The translations under genes were made by a program, and so were the position numbers. DNA of 64,000 nt, taken from Pseudomonas karstica (GTDB lineage Bacteria; Pseudomonadota; Gammaproteobacteria; Pseudomonadales; Pseudomonadaceae). The notes under the pieces were generated by a model. The model was not told the DNA's origin and did not search any database. It saw nothing but the letters and a program-made list of their open reading frames with translations. Below, piece by piece: positions 19,200 to 28,488 of the stretch; within the stretch, counting starts at the first letter, position 1, and every line of letters begins with the position of its first letter. The stretch is taken from positions 62,001-126,000 of the forward strand of contig NZ_WLYI01000008.1 of NCBI RefSeq assembly GCF_009707515.1, given 5' to 3'.

Positions 19200-20370
19200 G
19201 GCCGGGCTCCTGGCCTAAAAGGCGCAAACACGCTTCCAATGCATTTAACAATAGCTGCACCTGGGCCTCACTGTGGGCCGCCGACAAGGTCACCCGCAGA
19301 CGGGCGCTTCCGGCGGGCACGGTAGGCGGGCGGATCGCCGTCACCATCAGCCCGTGCTCGCGCAGCATCTGTGACAAACGAATCGCCCGGGCGCTGTCGC
19401 CAATCATGATCGGCTGGATCGGCGTAAAGCTGTCCATCAACTCCAGCCCAATTTGCTCCGCGCCCTGGCGAAATTGACGGATCAAGCCATTGAGATGCTC
19501 ACGACGCCAGTGCTCGGTGCGCAGCAATTCCAGGCTTTTGAGCGTCGCGCAGGCCAGCGCCGGCGGCTGGCTGGTGGTGTAGATATAAGGCCGGGCGAAC
19601 TGGATCAGGCTTTCAACCAATTCTTCGCTGCCTGCGACAAAAGCCCCGGCGGTACCGAACGCCTTGCCCAGGGTACCCACCAGCACCGGTACGTCTTCCT
19701 GGCTCAAGCCAAAATGCTCGACAATCCCGCCACCGTTGGCGCCCAACGGGCCAAAGCCGTGAGCATCATCGACCATCAGCCAGGCGCCCCTGGCCCGGAC
19801 TTCACGGGCCAGGGCCGGCAAGTCGGCGAGGTTGCCATCCATGCTGAACACGCCGTCGGTGACCACCAGCGTATTGCCGGTGGCTTTCTCCAGGCGCTTG
19901 GCCAGGCTCGTGGCGTCGTTGTGCAGATAACGATTGAAGCGCGCGCCGGACAACAATCCGGCGTCCAGCAAGGAGGCGTGGTTGAGGCGATCTTCCAGCA
20001 CTGTATCGCCTTGCCCCACCAACGCCGTGACCGCGCCCAGGTTAGCCATGTAACCCGTGGTAAACAGCAAGGCGCGCGGACGGCCTGTCAGGTCGGCCAA
20101 CGCTTCTTCCAGCTCATGGTGCGGCGTGCTGTGGCCAATCACCAGGTGCGAAGCGCCACCGCCCACGCCCCAACGGGACGCGCCGGCGCGCCAGGCTTCA
20201 ATGACGTGTGGGTGATTGGCCAGGCCCAGGTAGTCGTTGTTGCAGAACGCCAGCAACGGCTGGCCATCCACAACCACTTCCGGGCCTTGGGGGCTTTGCA
20301 ACAGCGGGCGCTGGCGATAAAGGTTTTCTTTACTGCGGGCAGCGAGACGCGCGGCGAGATCAAAAGACAT
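19192..20370 (-). CDS. bioF: BioF, 8-amino-7-oxononanoate synthase
   Basis: 392-aa PLP enzyme that condenses pimeloyl-ACP with alanine. The Schiff-base Lys236 is in GTLGKAFGT, and other family motifs are [10 protein letters not shown] and [11 protein letters not shown]. It is 41 bp downstream of bioB and overlaps bioH by eight bases. Length is normal for the family. Nothing unusual is seen in its sequence. Confidence 0.96.
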   Translation of the reverse strand: MSFDLAARLAARSKENLYRQRPLLQSPQGPEVVVDGQPLLAFCNNDYLGLANHPHVIEAWRAGASRWGVGGGASHLVIGHSTPHHELEEALADLTGRPRALLFTTGYMANLGAVTALVGQGDTVLEDRLNHASLLDAGLLSGARFNRYLHNDATSLAKRLEKATGNTLVVTDGVFSMDGNLADLPALAREVRARGAWLMVDDAHGFGPLGANGGGIVEHFGLSQEDVPVLVGTLGKAFGTAGAFVAGSEELVESLIQFARPYIYTTSQPPALACATLKSLELLRTEHWRREHLNGLIRQFRQGAEQIGLELMDSFTPIQPIMIGDSARAIRLSQMLREHGLMVTAIRPPTVPAGSARLRVTLSAAHSEAQVQLLLNALEACLRLLGQEPGHA

Positions 20371-20411
20371 GCAGGCCTCGGTAAATCAGAAATGAATCAA
20401 AACCTGTAGTC

Positions 20412-21467
20412 CTAAACCGCCGCGTTATAAAACTGCCCGCTGACCGATTGCTCCACCAACGCCTGCTCAATCGCCGCCTGGTGCACTTCATCGGCGTGCT
20501 CTTCGCGCGCCTCCGGCAGAATCCCCAGGCGTGAGAACAGTTGCATGTCCTTGTCAGCCTGCGGGTTGGCAGTGGTCAGCAATTTGTCGCCGTAGAAAAT
20601 CGAGTTGGCACCCGCGAAGAACGCCAGGGCCTGCATTTGCTCGTTCATCGCTTCGCGACCGGCAGACAGGCGAACGTGCGATTGCGGCATCAGGATGCGC
20701 GCCACGGCCAGCATGCGGATGAAGTCGAACGGGTCGATGTCCTCGGCATTTTCCAGCGGCGTGCCGGCGACCTTCACCAGCATGTTGATCGGCACCGACT
20801 CCGGATGCTCCGGCAGGTTGGCCAGTTGGATCAGCAAATTGGCGCGGTCGTCGAGGGACTCGCCCATGCCGAGGATACCGCCAGAGCAGATCTTCATCCC
20901 CGAATCACGCACATAGGCCAGGGTTTGCAGGCGCTCGCCGTAGGTACGGGTCGTGATGATGGAGCCGTAGAACTCCGGCGAGGTGTCGAGGTTGTGGTTG
21001 TAGTAGTCCAGGCCGGCCTGGGCCAGGGCTTCGGTCTGGTCTTGATCCAGGCGGCCAAGGGTCATGCAGGTTTCCAGGCCCATGGCCTTGACGCCTTGGA
21101 CCATCTGCAAGACGTAGGGCATGTCTTTGGCCGAAGGATGTTTCCACGCAGCGCCCATGCAAAAGCGGGTCGAACCGATGGCCTTGGCGCGAGCGGCCTC
21201 TTCAAGGACCTTCTGCACCTCCATCAGCTTCTCTTTTTCCAGGCCAGTGTTGTAGTGGCCCGATTGCGGACAATATTTGCAATCTTCCGGGCAGGCGCCG
21301 GTCTTGATCGACAGCAAGGTGGAAACCTGGACCCGATTGGCATCGAAATGCGCGCGGTGCACGGTCTGCGCCTGGAACAACAGGTCATTGAAGGGCTGGA
21401 CAAACAACGCTTTGACTTCGGCGAGAGACCAATCGTGACGCAGGTTGGCAGTGGTACTGGCGCTCAT
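20412..21467 (-). CDS. bioB: BioB, biotin synthase
   Basis: 351-aa radical SAM enzyme that inserts sulfur into dethiobiotin. The cluster motif CPEDCKYC places Cys59, Cys63 and Cys66 on the SAM-binding [4Fe-4S] cluster. Later Cys residues in [15 protein letters not shown] and the arginine of VRLSAGR fit the [2Fe-2S] sulfur-donor site. First gene of the operon; the promoter must lie in the 92-bp gap shared with the divergent comF-like gene. Confidence 0.97.
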   Translation of the reverse strand: MSASTTANLRHDWSLAEVKALFVQPFNDLLFQAQTVHRAHFDANRVQVSTLLSIKTGACPEDCKYCPQSGHYNTGLEKEKLMEVQKVLEEAARAKAIGSTRFCMGAAWKHPSAKDMPYVLQMVQGVKAMGLETCMTLGRLDQDQTEALAQAGLDYYNHNLDTSPEFYGSIITTRTYGERLQTLAYVRDSGMKICSGGILGMGESLDDRANLLIQLANLPEHPESVPINMLVKVAGTPLENAEDIDPFDFIRMLAVARILMPQSHVRLSAGREAMNEQMQALAFFAGANSIFYGDKLLTTANPQADKDMQLFSRLGILPEAREEHADEVHQAAIEQALVEQSVSGQFYNAAV

Positions 21468-21559
21468 GGGCGATTCCTTGTTTATGCTTGGGCAAGCGCT
21501 GCGGGAAAGGTAATACCCACAGGCACGACACGGATGCTCGGCATATTTAAGGAAGATTT

Positions 21560-22297
21560 ATGCGCTGTCAACCTGGTAACAAACACGAAGTCTACATCTG
21601 GTCAAAAAACAATCAACACTGTTTAATCTGTGATGAACCCACCGAAACAACCCAATCGATCTGCAACGCCTGCGAAACCGAGCTGCCATGGTTGATGGAT
21701 CAATGCGCAGTCTGCGCCCTCCCCTTGCCTATGGAGGGCTTGATCTGCGGCCAATGCCAGCAACGGCCCCCGGCATTTAAACAAGTGACAGCGCCCTGGA
21801 CCTACAGCTTTCCCATCGACAGTCTGATCAGCCGTTTCAAGCATCAAGCCAAATGGCCGCTGGGGCATTTGCTGGCTCATCTGTTGGGGCAGTTCCTGCA
21901 AGATCTCTTCGAGAACGCCGAACTTGACCGGCCCGATTACCTGCTGCCGGTGCCCATGGCCCGTAAACGCCTGCAAGAAAGAGGCTACAACCAGGCCTCG
22001 ATGCTTGCGCACTGGCTGAGCAAAGACCTGGGTATTCCCGTTGAGGAGCATCTGCTCCTGCGCCCTCACGAAACCCTGGCCCAGCAGGATCTGGACGCCA
22101 AGACCCGCAAACTCAACCTGCTCAAGGCCTTTGCCCTGAACGACAGCGATCAGGTCCAGGGCCGCCACCTGGCCCTGGTGGACGACGTGCTGACCACCGG
22201 CGCCACCGTCGACAGCCTGGCCCGCCTGTTAATCAATGCCGGCGCACGGCAGGTCGACGTGTACTGCCTGGCCCGTACACCTAAACCGGGCACGTGA
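21560..22297 (+). CDS. ComF-family phosphoribosyltransferase-like protein
   Basis: 245 aa. The N-terminus has a zinc-ribbon of paired cysteines (CLICDE, CNACE, CAVCALP, CGQCQ), and the C-terminus has the type I PRTase PRPP loop in LALVDDVLTTGATVDSLA. This is the ComFC/GntX architecture, tied to natural competence and DNA use in some bacteria; its enzymatic activity is not established. The gene is divergent from bioB, as is common in pseudomonads. GGAAG lies seven bases before the ATG. Confidence 0.88.
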   Translation: MRCQPGNKHEVYIWSKNNQHCLICDEPTETTQSICNACETELPWLMDQCAVCALPLPMEGLICGQCQQRPPAFKQVTAPWTYSFPIDSLISRFKHQAKWPLGHLLAHLLGQFLQDLFENAELDRPDYLLPVPMARKRLQERGYNQASMLAHWLSKDLGIPVEEHLLLRPHETLAQQDLDAKTRKLNLLKAFALNDSDQVQGRHLALVDDVLTTGATVDSLARLLINAGARQVDVYCLARTPKPGT

Positions 22298-22361
22298 CTT
22301 GACTCCGGCGCGCCCTACCCGCAACGTCCTGCCATTCCATCGAAGCGTGTAACCGTTCGCC

Positions 22362-23126
22362 ATGCCTTTACCGACCCTGCTGAGCCAGCACATCGTCCGT
22401 CGCCCCCAGCGCATTGCCTTGTTGCAACACATCGCCGAGCAGGGCTCCATCACACGGGCGGCAAAAAGCGCCGGGCTGAGCTACAAAGCCGCCTGGGATG
22501 CCATTGATGAGTTGAACAACCTGGCGCAAAAACCGCTGGTGGAACGCAGTGTCGGCGGCAAGGGAGGTGGGGGCGCGCGATTATCCGCTGAAGGCGAACG
22601 GGTGTTGCGTCTTTACCAACGCCTGCAAGTGCTGCAAGCCCAGGTACTGGACACCGCCGAAGACGCCAGCGACCTTGACCTGCTCGGCCGCCTGATGCTG
22701 CGCACCAGCGCCCGCAACCAGTTGCATGGCAAAGTCATCGCCCTGGACAACCATGGCCGCAATGACCTGATCCGCCTGGAACTGGCCGCCGGCCTGACCC
22801 TTGATGCACAGATCACCCATGACAGCACCCTGCGCCTGGAGTTGGAGGTTGGCACAGAGGTGGTGGCGTTGATCAAGGCGGGCTGGCTGGAAATCATCGC
22901 GGCCGAACACGCCGCACTACCTGGGCACAATTGCATGAGCGGCAACATCGAGGCCATTCTCGATGGGGACGACGGCCCCAGCGAGGTCCGGATCGTCCTG
23001 CCCAATGGTCAGGTTCTATGTGCCCTGGCGCAGCCCGACGAGCTCACGGCCCTGGGCGCTGGTGCCGGAAAAGCCATCCAGGTGCAGTTCGCGCCCAGCA
23101 ACGTATTACTGGGCATACCGGCATAA
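22362..23126 (+). CDS. modE: ModE-family molybdate-responsive regulator
   Basis: 254 aa. The N-terminal winged HTH reads IALLQHIAEQGSITRAAKSA followed by GLSYKAAWDAIDELNN, with the basic wing GGKGGGGARLSAEG typical of ModE. Two TOBE (molybdate-binding) domains follow at about residues 120-185 and 190-254, each with the SARNQLHGKV/SGNIEAIL type of start. No modABC transport genes are adjacent in this window, so targets lie elsewhere. Symbol given by family resemblance. Confidence 0.85.
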   Translation: MPLPTLLSQHIVRRPQRIALLQHIAEQGSITRAAKSAGLSYKAAWDAIDELNNLAQKPLVERSVGGKGGGGARLSAEGERVLRLYQRLQVLQAQVLDTAEDASDLDLLGRLMLRTSARNQLHGKVIALDNHGRNDLIRLELAAGLTLDAQITHDSTLRLELEVGTEVVALIKAGWLEIIAAEHAALPGHNCMSGNIEAILDGDDGPSEVRIVLPNGQVLCALAQPDELTALGAGAGKAIQVQFAPSNVLLGIPA

Positions 23127-23195
23127 ATTAAAACTGCAACAATTTCGTCATGGCCAGTCCTTAAGGTGTCTGCAAAACCCGCAGGGAACCTGACT

Positions 23196-25100
23196 ATGAG
23201 CCTATTAGAAGAAAACCAAGCCACCGACCTGGAACAGATGGCCGGCCTCAGCCGCCGCCGCTTTATCGGTGCCGGTGCCCTGTGCGGTGCCGCAATGTTC
23301 CTCGGTGGCAACCTGCTGACTCGTAGCGCCCTGGCCACCGGCGTCAGCAGCGCCTCCAATAGCCCATTGCTGGGCTTTGCCAGTATTGCCGCCGCCACTA
23401 GCGACACCCTTACCTTGCCACCGGGCTACACCTCATCGGTACTGATCAGTTGGGGCCAGCCCCTGCACAAGAACGCCCCGGCCTTCGATCCCAGCGGCAA
23501 CGGCACGGCCAAGGCCCAGGAACAGCAGTTCGGTGACAACAACGACGGTATGAGCCTGTTTCCATTCCCTGGCGACAACAACCGGGCGCTGATGGCAATC
23601 AACAACGAATACACCAATTACCACTACCTGTTCGCCCACGGCGGCGCGCCGCAATCGGCCGAAGACGTGCGCAAGGCCCTGGCCAGCGAAGGCGTATCGG
23701 TGATCGAAATCAAACGCCAGGGGGACAACTGGCAGTTCGTCCAGGACTCGCCCTACAACCGGCGTATCCACGGCAACTCGCCCCTGCGCCTGGGCGGACC
23801 GGCGGCCGGTCACGACTGGCTGAAAACCAATGCCGACAAGAGCGGGGAAAAGGTCCTGGGTACATTCCAGAACTGCGCCAACGGCAAGACCCCGTGGGGC
23901 ACTTACCTGACCTGCGAAGAAAACTTCACTGACTGCTTCGGCAGCAGCAACCCACAACAAGCCTTCGACGCCGGGCAAAAACGCTATGGTGTGGTGGCCG
24001 CCAGCAAAGAAATCAACTGGCACCTGCACGACCCGCGCTTTGACATGGCGAAGAACCCCAACGAACTCAACCGTCATGGCTGGGTGGTGGAAATCGACCC
24101 GTTCGACCCCCAGTCCACCCCGGTCAAGCGCACCGCCCTGGGCCGCTTCAAGCACGAAAACGCAGCCCTGGCCGAAACCCGCGATGGCCGCGCCGTGGTG
24201 TACATGGGCGACGACGAACGCGGTGAGTTCATCTACAAGTTCATCAGCCGCGACAAGATCAATCACCAGAACCCCAAGGCCAATAAAGACCTGCTGGACC
24301 ACGGCACTCTATACGTGGCGCTTTTCGACGCCGGCGATGGCAATGCCGAGCACCCTAAAGGCCAGGGCCAGTGGGTCGAGTTGACCTTCGGCAAGCACGG
24401 CATTGATGCCAGCAGCGGTTTTGCCAACCAGGCCGAAGTGCTGATCCACGCCCGCCTGGCCGCCAGCGTCGTGAAAGCCACGCGCATGGATCGCCCGGAA
24501 TGGATCGTGGTCAGCCCTACCGACGGCCAGGTGTATTGCACCCTGACCAACAACGCCAAACGCGGCGAAGAAGGCCAACCGGTGGGCGGGCCAAACCCGC
24601 GGGAGAAAAACCTCTACGGCCAGATCCTGCGCTGGAAGGCCAACGCCGATGATCACGGTGCTCTGGATTTTTCCTGGGACCTGTTTGTAGTGGCCGGTAA
24701 CCCGGGCGTACATGCCGGGTCGCCCAAGGCTGGTTCGTCCAACATCAATCCACAAAACATGTTCAACAGCCCCGATGGCCTGGGCTTCGACAAGGGCGGG
24801 CGGCTGTGGATTCTCACCGATGGCGACTACAGCAACAGTGGCGACTTTGCCGGCATGGGCAATAACCAGATGCTCTGCGCCGATCCGAGTACCGGTGAGA
24901 TTCGACGATTCATGGTTGGGCCGGTGTCGTGTGAAGTGACGGGGATCAGTTTTTCGCCGGACCAGAAAACCCTGTTTGTGGGGATTCAGCATCCGGGGGA
25001 AACGGGTGGTTCGACCTGGCCGGAGCATTTGCCCAATGGCAAGCCGCGGTCGTCGGTGATGGCGATTCGGCGTGAGGATGGCGGGATCGTCGGTGCTTGA
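23196..25100 (+). CDS. PhoX-family (DUF839) Tat-exported phosphatase-like protein
   Basis: 634 aa. The twin-arginine signal SRRRFIGAGALCGAAMF lies near residues 20-36, so it should be exported folded. The body matches PhoX: the Ca/Fe ligand segments TPWGTYLTCEENFTDCFG, GRFKHENAA, YMGDDERGEFIYKF and NSPDGLGFDKGGRLWILTDG. PhoX enzymes are Ca/Fe-dependent alkaline phosphatases, but this subgroup is often annotated only as DUF839. ATG at 23196 has AGGGAA upstream; a start at 23166 is less likely. No Pho box was evident. Confidence 0.87.
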   Translation: MSLLEENQATDLEQMAGLSRRRFIGAGALCGAAMFLGGNLLTRSALATGVSSASNSPLLGFASIAAATSDTLTLPPGYTSSVLISWGQPLHKNAPAFDPSGNGTAKAQEQQFGDNNDGMSLFPFPGDNNRALMAINNEYTNYHYLFAHGGAPQSAEDVRKALASEGVSVIEIKRQGDNWQFVQDSPYNRRIHGNSPLRLGGPAAGHDWLKTNADKSGEKVLGTFQNCANGKTPWGTYLTCEENFTDCFGSSNPQQAFDAGQKRYGVVAASKEINWHLHDPRFDMAKNPNELNRHGWVVEIDPFDPQSTPVKRTALGRFKHENAALAETRDGRAVVYMGDDERGEFIYKFISRDKINHQNPKANKDLLDHGTLYVALFDAGDGNAEHPKGQGQWVELTFGKHGIDASSGFANQAEVLIHARLAASVVKATRMDRPEWIVVSPTDGQVYCTLTNNAKRGEEGQPVGGPNPREKNLYGQILRWKANADDHGALDFSWDLFVVAGNPGVHAGSPKAGSSNINPQNMFNSPDGLGFDKGGRLWILTDGDYSNSGDFAGMGNNQMLCADPSTGEIRRFMVGPVSCEVTGISFSPDQKTLFVGIQHPGETGGSTWPEHLPNGKPRSSVMAIRREDGGIVGA

Positions 25101-25180
25101 TCCGGCCCCCCACCTATCTGGCCCGGTGTGCGCTACCATACCCGGTCGGACGCGGCGCCCTGCTGCGCGCAGGAGTTCGC

Positions 25181-26155
25181 ATGGCCCACCCGTTTGAAAC
25201 ACTTACCCCTGACCTGGTGCTCGACGCTGTCGAGAGCATCGGTTTTCTCAGTGACGCCCGCATCCTCGCGCTCAACAGCTACGAAAACCGTGTCTATCAG
25301 GTCGGCATCGAAGACAGCCAACCCTTGATCGCCAAGTTCTACCGGCCCCAGCGCTGGACCAACGAAGCGATCCTGGAAGAACATCGTTTCACCTTCGAGC
25401 TGGCCGAGTGCGACGTGCCGGTGGTAGCACCACTGATTCACAACGGCGAAAGCCTGTTCGAACACCAAGGTTTTCGCTTCACCCTGTTTCCCCGTCGCGG
25501 AGGCCGTGCGCCGGAACCGGGCAATCTCGATCAACTGTATCGCCTCGGGCAACTGCTGGGCCGCTTGCACGCGGTCGGTTCCACTCGTCCGTTTGAACAC
25601 CGCGAAGCCCTGGGGGTGAAGAACTTCGGACACGATTCCCTGAGCACCCTGCTGGAAGGCAACTTCATTCCCAAGAGCCTGCTGCCGGCCTACGAGTCCG
25701 TGGCCCGCGACCTGCTCAAGCGCGTGGAAGAGGTGTATCAGGCCACTCCCCACAAGAACATCCGCATGCACGGCGACTGCCATCCCGGCAACATGATGTG
25801 CCGCGACGAGATGTTTCACATCGTCGACCTCGACGACTGCCGCATGGGGCCAGCGGTGCAAGACCTGTGGATGATGCTCGCCGGTGATCGCCAGGAATGC
25901 CTGGGGCAGTTGTCGGAATTGATGGACGGCTATCAGGAGTTCCACGATTTCGACCCACGCGAGCTGGCGCTGATCGAACCCCTGCGCGCCCTTCGCCTGA
26001 TGCATTACAGCGCCTGGCTCGCACGCCGCTGGGACGACCCGGCGTTCCCCCATAGCTTCCCGTGGTTTGGCTCCGAGCGGTATTGGGGTGATCAGGTGCT
26101 GGCGTTGCGCGAACAGTTGTCGGCGCTCAACGAAGAACCGCTGAAATTGTTCTGA
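25181..26155 (+). CDS. SrkA/RdoA-type stress-response Ser/Thr protein kinase
   Basis: 324 aa, aminoglycoside-phosphotransferase fold. The catalytic loop is MHGDCHPGNMMC and the metal Asp lies in HIVDLDDCRMGP. The N-terminal LNSYENRVYQVG segment is the nucleotide-binding strand region of YihE/SrkA. In E. coli SrkA protects against stress-induced death. AGGAG sits nine bases before the ATG at 25181; the frame is open to 25097 but that start overlaps the PhoX gene. A REPIN follows the stop. Confidence 0.88.
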   Translation: MAHPFETLTPDLVLDAVESIGFLSDARILALNSYENRVYQVGIEDSQPLIAKFYRPQRWTNEAILEEHRFTFELAECDVPVVAPLIHNGESLFEHQGFRFTLFPRRGGRAPEPGNLDQLYRLGQLLGRLHAVGSTRPFEHREALGVKNFGHDSLSTLLEGNFIPKSLLPAYESVARDLLKRVEEVYQATPHKNIRMHGDCHPGNMMCRDEMFHIVDLDDCRMGPAVQDLWMMLAGDRQECLGQLSELMDGYQEFHDFDPRELALIEPLRALRLMHYSAWLARRWDDPAFPHSFPWFGSERYWGDQVLALREQLSALNEEPLKLF

Positions 26156-26159
26156 CCCC

Positions 26160-26293
26160 GCTCGTTCCCATGCTCCGCGTGGGAATGCCTCTTGGGACGC
26201 TCCGCGTCCCGCCATGCGCGCACGACTCAAGCCTTGTGCAAGGTGCGACGCAGAGCGTCACGGGCTGCATTCCCACGCAGAGCGTGGGAACAA
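26160..26293. repeat. 134-bp REPIN, same family as the array at 59.7 kb
   Basis: Reads CGCTCGTTCCCATGCTCCGC through GGCTGCATTCCCACGCAGAG and CGTGGGAAC. It is the reverse complement of the 160-bp unit repeated at 59651-60140, with a few differences, and has the same outer inverted repeats (GTTCCCA...TGGGAAC) and inner GACGCTCCGCGTCC hairpin. It sits between srkA-like and rarD-like genes. Confidence 0.8.
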
Positions 26294-26347
26294 TCACTAA
26301 ATCCATTTACAATCGCGCTTTGTTAGCTGCCTAAGCAAGGATTCTGC

Positions 26348-27232
26348 ATGCAAGCCGCCAATCCCCGTCGCGGATACATATTGGGCCTGAGTGCCTACAT
26401 CATTTGGGGCTTGTTCCCGCTCTATTTCAAAGCCATCGCCAGCGTTCCCGCCGTGGAAATCATCGTCCACCGCGTGCTTTGGTCGGCGCTGTTTGGCAGC
26501 CTGCTGTTGATGGTCTGGAAACACCCTGGCTGGTGGCGCGAACTGCGAGACAATCCCAAGCGCTTGGCAGTCCTGGCGCTAAGCGGCTCTTTGATCGCAG
26601 GCAACTGGCTGACCTATGTCTGGTCGGTCAACAGCGGCCGCATGCTGGAAGCCAGCCTCGGCTACTACATCAACCCACTGGTCAATGTGTTGCTGGGCAT
26701 GCTGATCCTGGGCGAACGCCTGCGCCGTCTGCAATGGGTGGCCGTCGGGCTCGCCGCCTTGGGTGTAGCGCAACAGGTGTGGCAGGTCGGCAGTTTGCCG
26801 TGGGTCTCCCTGGTGCTGGCGCTGTCATTCGGTTTCTATGGTTTGATCCGTAAACAGGCGCCGGTCAAGGCACTGCCGGGGCTGGTGGTGGAAACCTGGA
26901 TGTTGGTGCCGATTGCGGTGGCCTGGTTGCTGTTCAACCCCACAGCCCACAGTGCGCAAATGGAATTCTGGGGCACGTCCGAAGCCTGGTGGCTGATCGC
27001 CGCCGGCCCCATAACACTGGTCCCGCTGGTGTGCTTCAACGCTGCAGCACGGCACTTGCCCTACACCACCCTGGGCTTCCTGCAATACCTGGCGCCCACC
27101 TTGGTGCTGTTGCAAGCGGTGCTGTTGTTCGATGAGCACCTGACCTCCAGCAGCCTGATTGCCTTCCTGTTTATCTGGGCCGGCCTGGCGGTCTACAGCG
27201 TCGATGCCTGGCTGAGCCTGCGTAAACGCTGA
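26348..27232 (+). CDS. rarD: RarD-like EamA/DMT-superfamily permease
   Basis: 294 aa with about ten hydrophobic helices. It opens with RRGYILGLSAYIIWGLFPLY, the RarD signature (G-x-x-x-x-x-x-A-Y-x-x-W-G-x-x-P-x-Y), and continues to VEIIVHRVLWSALF. RarD in E. coli confers chloramphenicol resistance, but members are generic drug/metabolite transporters. AAGGA precedes the ATG. The name is by family, and the substrate is unknown. Confidence 0.85.
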   Translation: MQAANPRRGYILGLSAYIIWGLFPLYFKAIASVPAVEIIVHRVLWSALFGSLLLMVWKHPGWWRELRDNPKRLAVLALSGSLIAGNWLTYVWSVNSGRMLEASLGYYINPLVNVLLGMLILGERLRRLQWVAVGLAALGVAQQVWQVGSLPWVSLVLALSFGFYGLIRKQAPVKALPGLVVETWMLVPIAVAWLLFNPTAHSAQMEFWGTSEAWWLIAAGPITLVPLVCFNAAARHLPYTTLGFLQYLAPTLVLLQAVLLFDEHLTSSSLIAFLFIWAGLAVYSVDAWLSLRKR

Positions 27233-27251
27233 TCAAATAACATACAAACCT

Positions 27252-27280
27252 CTGCAAGCCACAGCTATCGTGGCTTGCAG
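27252..27280 (+). terminator. strong hairpin downstream of rarD-like gene
   Basis: CTGCAAGCCAC at 27252-27262 pairs perfectly with GTGGCTTGCAG at 27270-27280, loop AGCTATC. It is 20 bp after the rarD stop. There is no T-run, so termination is likely but not certain. Confidence 0.55.
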
Positions 27281-27295
27281 GCATCTACCCCAAGG

Positions 27296-27416
27296 TTATC
27301 CACATGCGGGTCCCCGGCGTTTGTGCACAACCCCTTGAAACTGCTCGTTTTTTGCCCAACCGAAGAAGAGCCCCGGCGGGTGTGGCCTGGCGCCGGATCT
27401 CTACAGGTTATCCACA
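27296..27416 (+). other. two perfect DnaA-box sequences in the rarD-gcvR gap
   Basis: TTATCCACA occurs at 27296-27304 and again at 27408-27416, both on the plus strand and 112 bp apart, in the 222-bp gap between convergent genes. A palindrome TTGTGCACAA lies between them (about 27319-27328). The nonamer matches the high-affinity E. coli DnaA box exactly. Confidence 0.5.
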
Positions 27417-27454
27417 GGCCCATGCAAGATTTCCATGAACAACGTTGTGGGCAG

Positions 27455-27973
27455 TTATTCCTCGCTGCGCAACTCCAGTTCCACCATCAAGTCGTCGGCC
27501 AAGGTTTCCAGCGCAGCTTGCAGCGTGTCCAGTGACAACGTCGATGGCACCGCCAATGAAGCTTCGGCATGAAACAGTGGGTCACCGCTCATAGGCGCCG
27601 GGCGCACATCGGTGGCCAGGCGTTCCAGGTTGACACCCTGCTTGCTCAGTAACGCGGTAATCTCGCGCACAATTCCCGGGCGGTCATTGCCGACCAACGT
27701 CATCGAGATCGGCTTGCTCTGCGAGGTTTGCCCAGCACTGCTCTCGCCGACCAATACCCGAATGCCGTGGGTTGAGAGATCCTCCAGCGCATCCACCAAC
27801 TCCTCACGGCTTTCAGCCGGCACACTCACCCGCAGGATCCCGGCAAACTGCCCGGCCATGTGCGCCATGCGGCTTTCCAGCCAGTTGCCACCGTGGACGG
27901 CGATGCATTGCGCGATACGTTCAACCAGGCCCGGCTTGTCCGCGGCGATGATAGTCAGTACGAGATGATCCAT
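27455..27973 (-). CDS. GcvR-like ACT-domain regulator
   Basis: 172 aa with two ACT domains: MDHLVLTIIAADKPGLVERI at the start and SMTLVGNDRPGIVREITALL near residue 92. This is the layout of GcvR, the glycine cleavage system repressor partner, and of related ACT proteins that bind amino acids. The window also holds glyA and sarcosine/glycine genes, but about 28 kb away. The start is the ATG at 27973. A REPIN lies just upstream. Confidence 0.82.
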   Translation of the reverse strand: MDHLVLTIIAADKPGLVERIAQCIAVHGGNWLESRMAHMAGQFAGILRVSVPAESREELVDALEDLSTHGIRVLVGESSAGQTSQSKPISMTLVGNDRPGIVREITALLSKQGVNLERLATDVRPAPMSGDPLFHAEASLAVPSTLSLDTLQAALETLADDLMVELELRSEE

Positions 27974-27996
27974 GACGCAGCCCTCTGGTGATTTTT

Positions 27997-28094
27997 GTAG
28001 GAGCGAGCTTGCTCGCGATAAACGTCAACGATAACGCGGGCATCCTGACGAAACACTATGCCTTGGGTTTTTCGCAAGCAAACTCGCTCCTACA
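27997..28094. repeat. REPIN (GTAGGAGCGAGC family)
   Basis: GTAGGAGCGAGCTTGCTCGC at the left end pairs with GCAAGCAAACTCGCTCCTAC at the right end around a ~57-bp centre containing GATAACGCGGGCAT. Two REPs in inverted orientation make a REPIN. A degenerate copy with the same centre lies at 30727-30823, on the other side of glcB and in the opposite orientation. Confidence 0.85.
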
Positions 28095-28488
28095 CAAGGT
28101 GGACGCAGGCGCCCATGAAAACAAATCGTGTACCATTTTTATTTTTATATGGAACAATCCAATAGTTTTTTGAGAACATCCTATACCCCGCCGTGACCAT
28201 ACGACCACAGCGGGTCGTTAAACGACGTATTTAGTCTAATTTTCACAACCGCAACTCATCATGTAGTATGCCAAACCGCGCACTACATAACGTTAAGTCG
28301 ATGTCCGCCAAGACGCCGTAGTAACCTCGAACACCCCGTCAGCAAGGCTTTGCCGTTGATTGGAACCACCCAGCCGCCATCTATGGCATGTACTGGTGCC
28401 CAGGGTTTGTGGTTTAAATGGCCAGAGGCTTCATTGGTAAATTGAAAAAGCTGAAAAGCGAATTAAGCTCCGCAGAGTGAGGCAAGCA
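28095..28488 (+). promoter_or_regulatory. 394-bp glcB upstream region with two palindromes
   Basis: No credible gene; a 20-codon ORF begins at the ATG at about 28384 but shows no conserved features. It holds ATGTAGT at 28261-28267 and ACTACAT at 28282-28288, a 7-bp inverted repeat with a 14-bp spacer, and GTCGTTAAACGAC at 28214-28226, a palindrome around one base. These are candidate operators for malate synthase control. GTGAGG at 28476-28481 is the glcB ribosome binding site. Confidence 0.45.

Noticed and set aside
21566-21581. TGTCAACCTGGTAACA near the bioB-comF promoters as a BirA operator
   Set aside because: Only one half resembles the TTGTAAACC type site, the expected second half at about 15 bp is absent, and the sequence lies inside the comF-like coding start.
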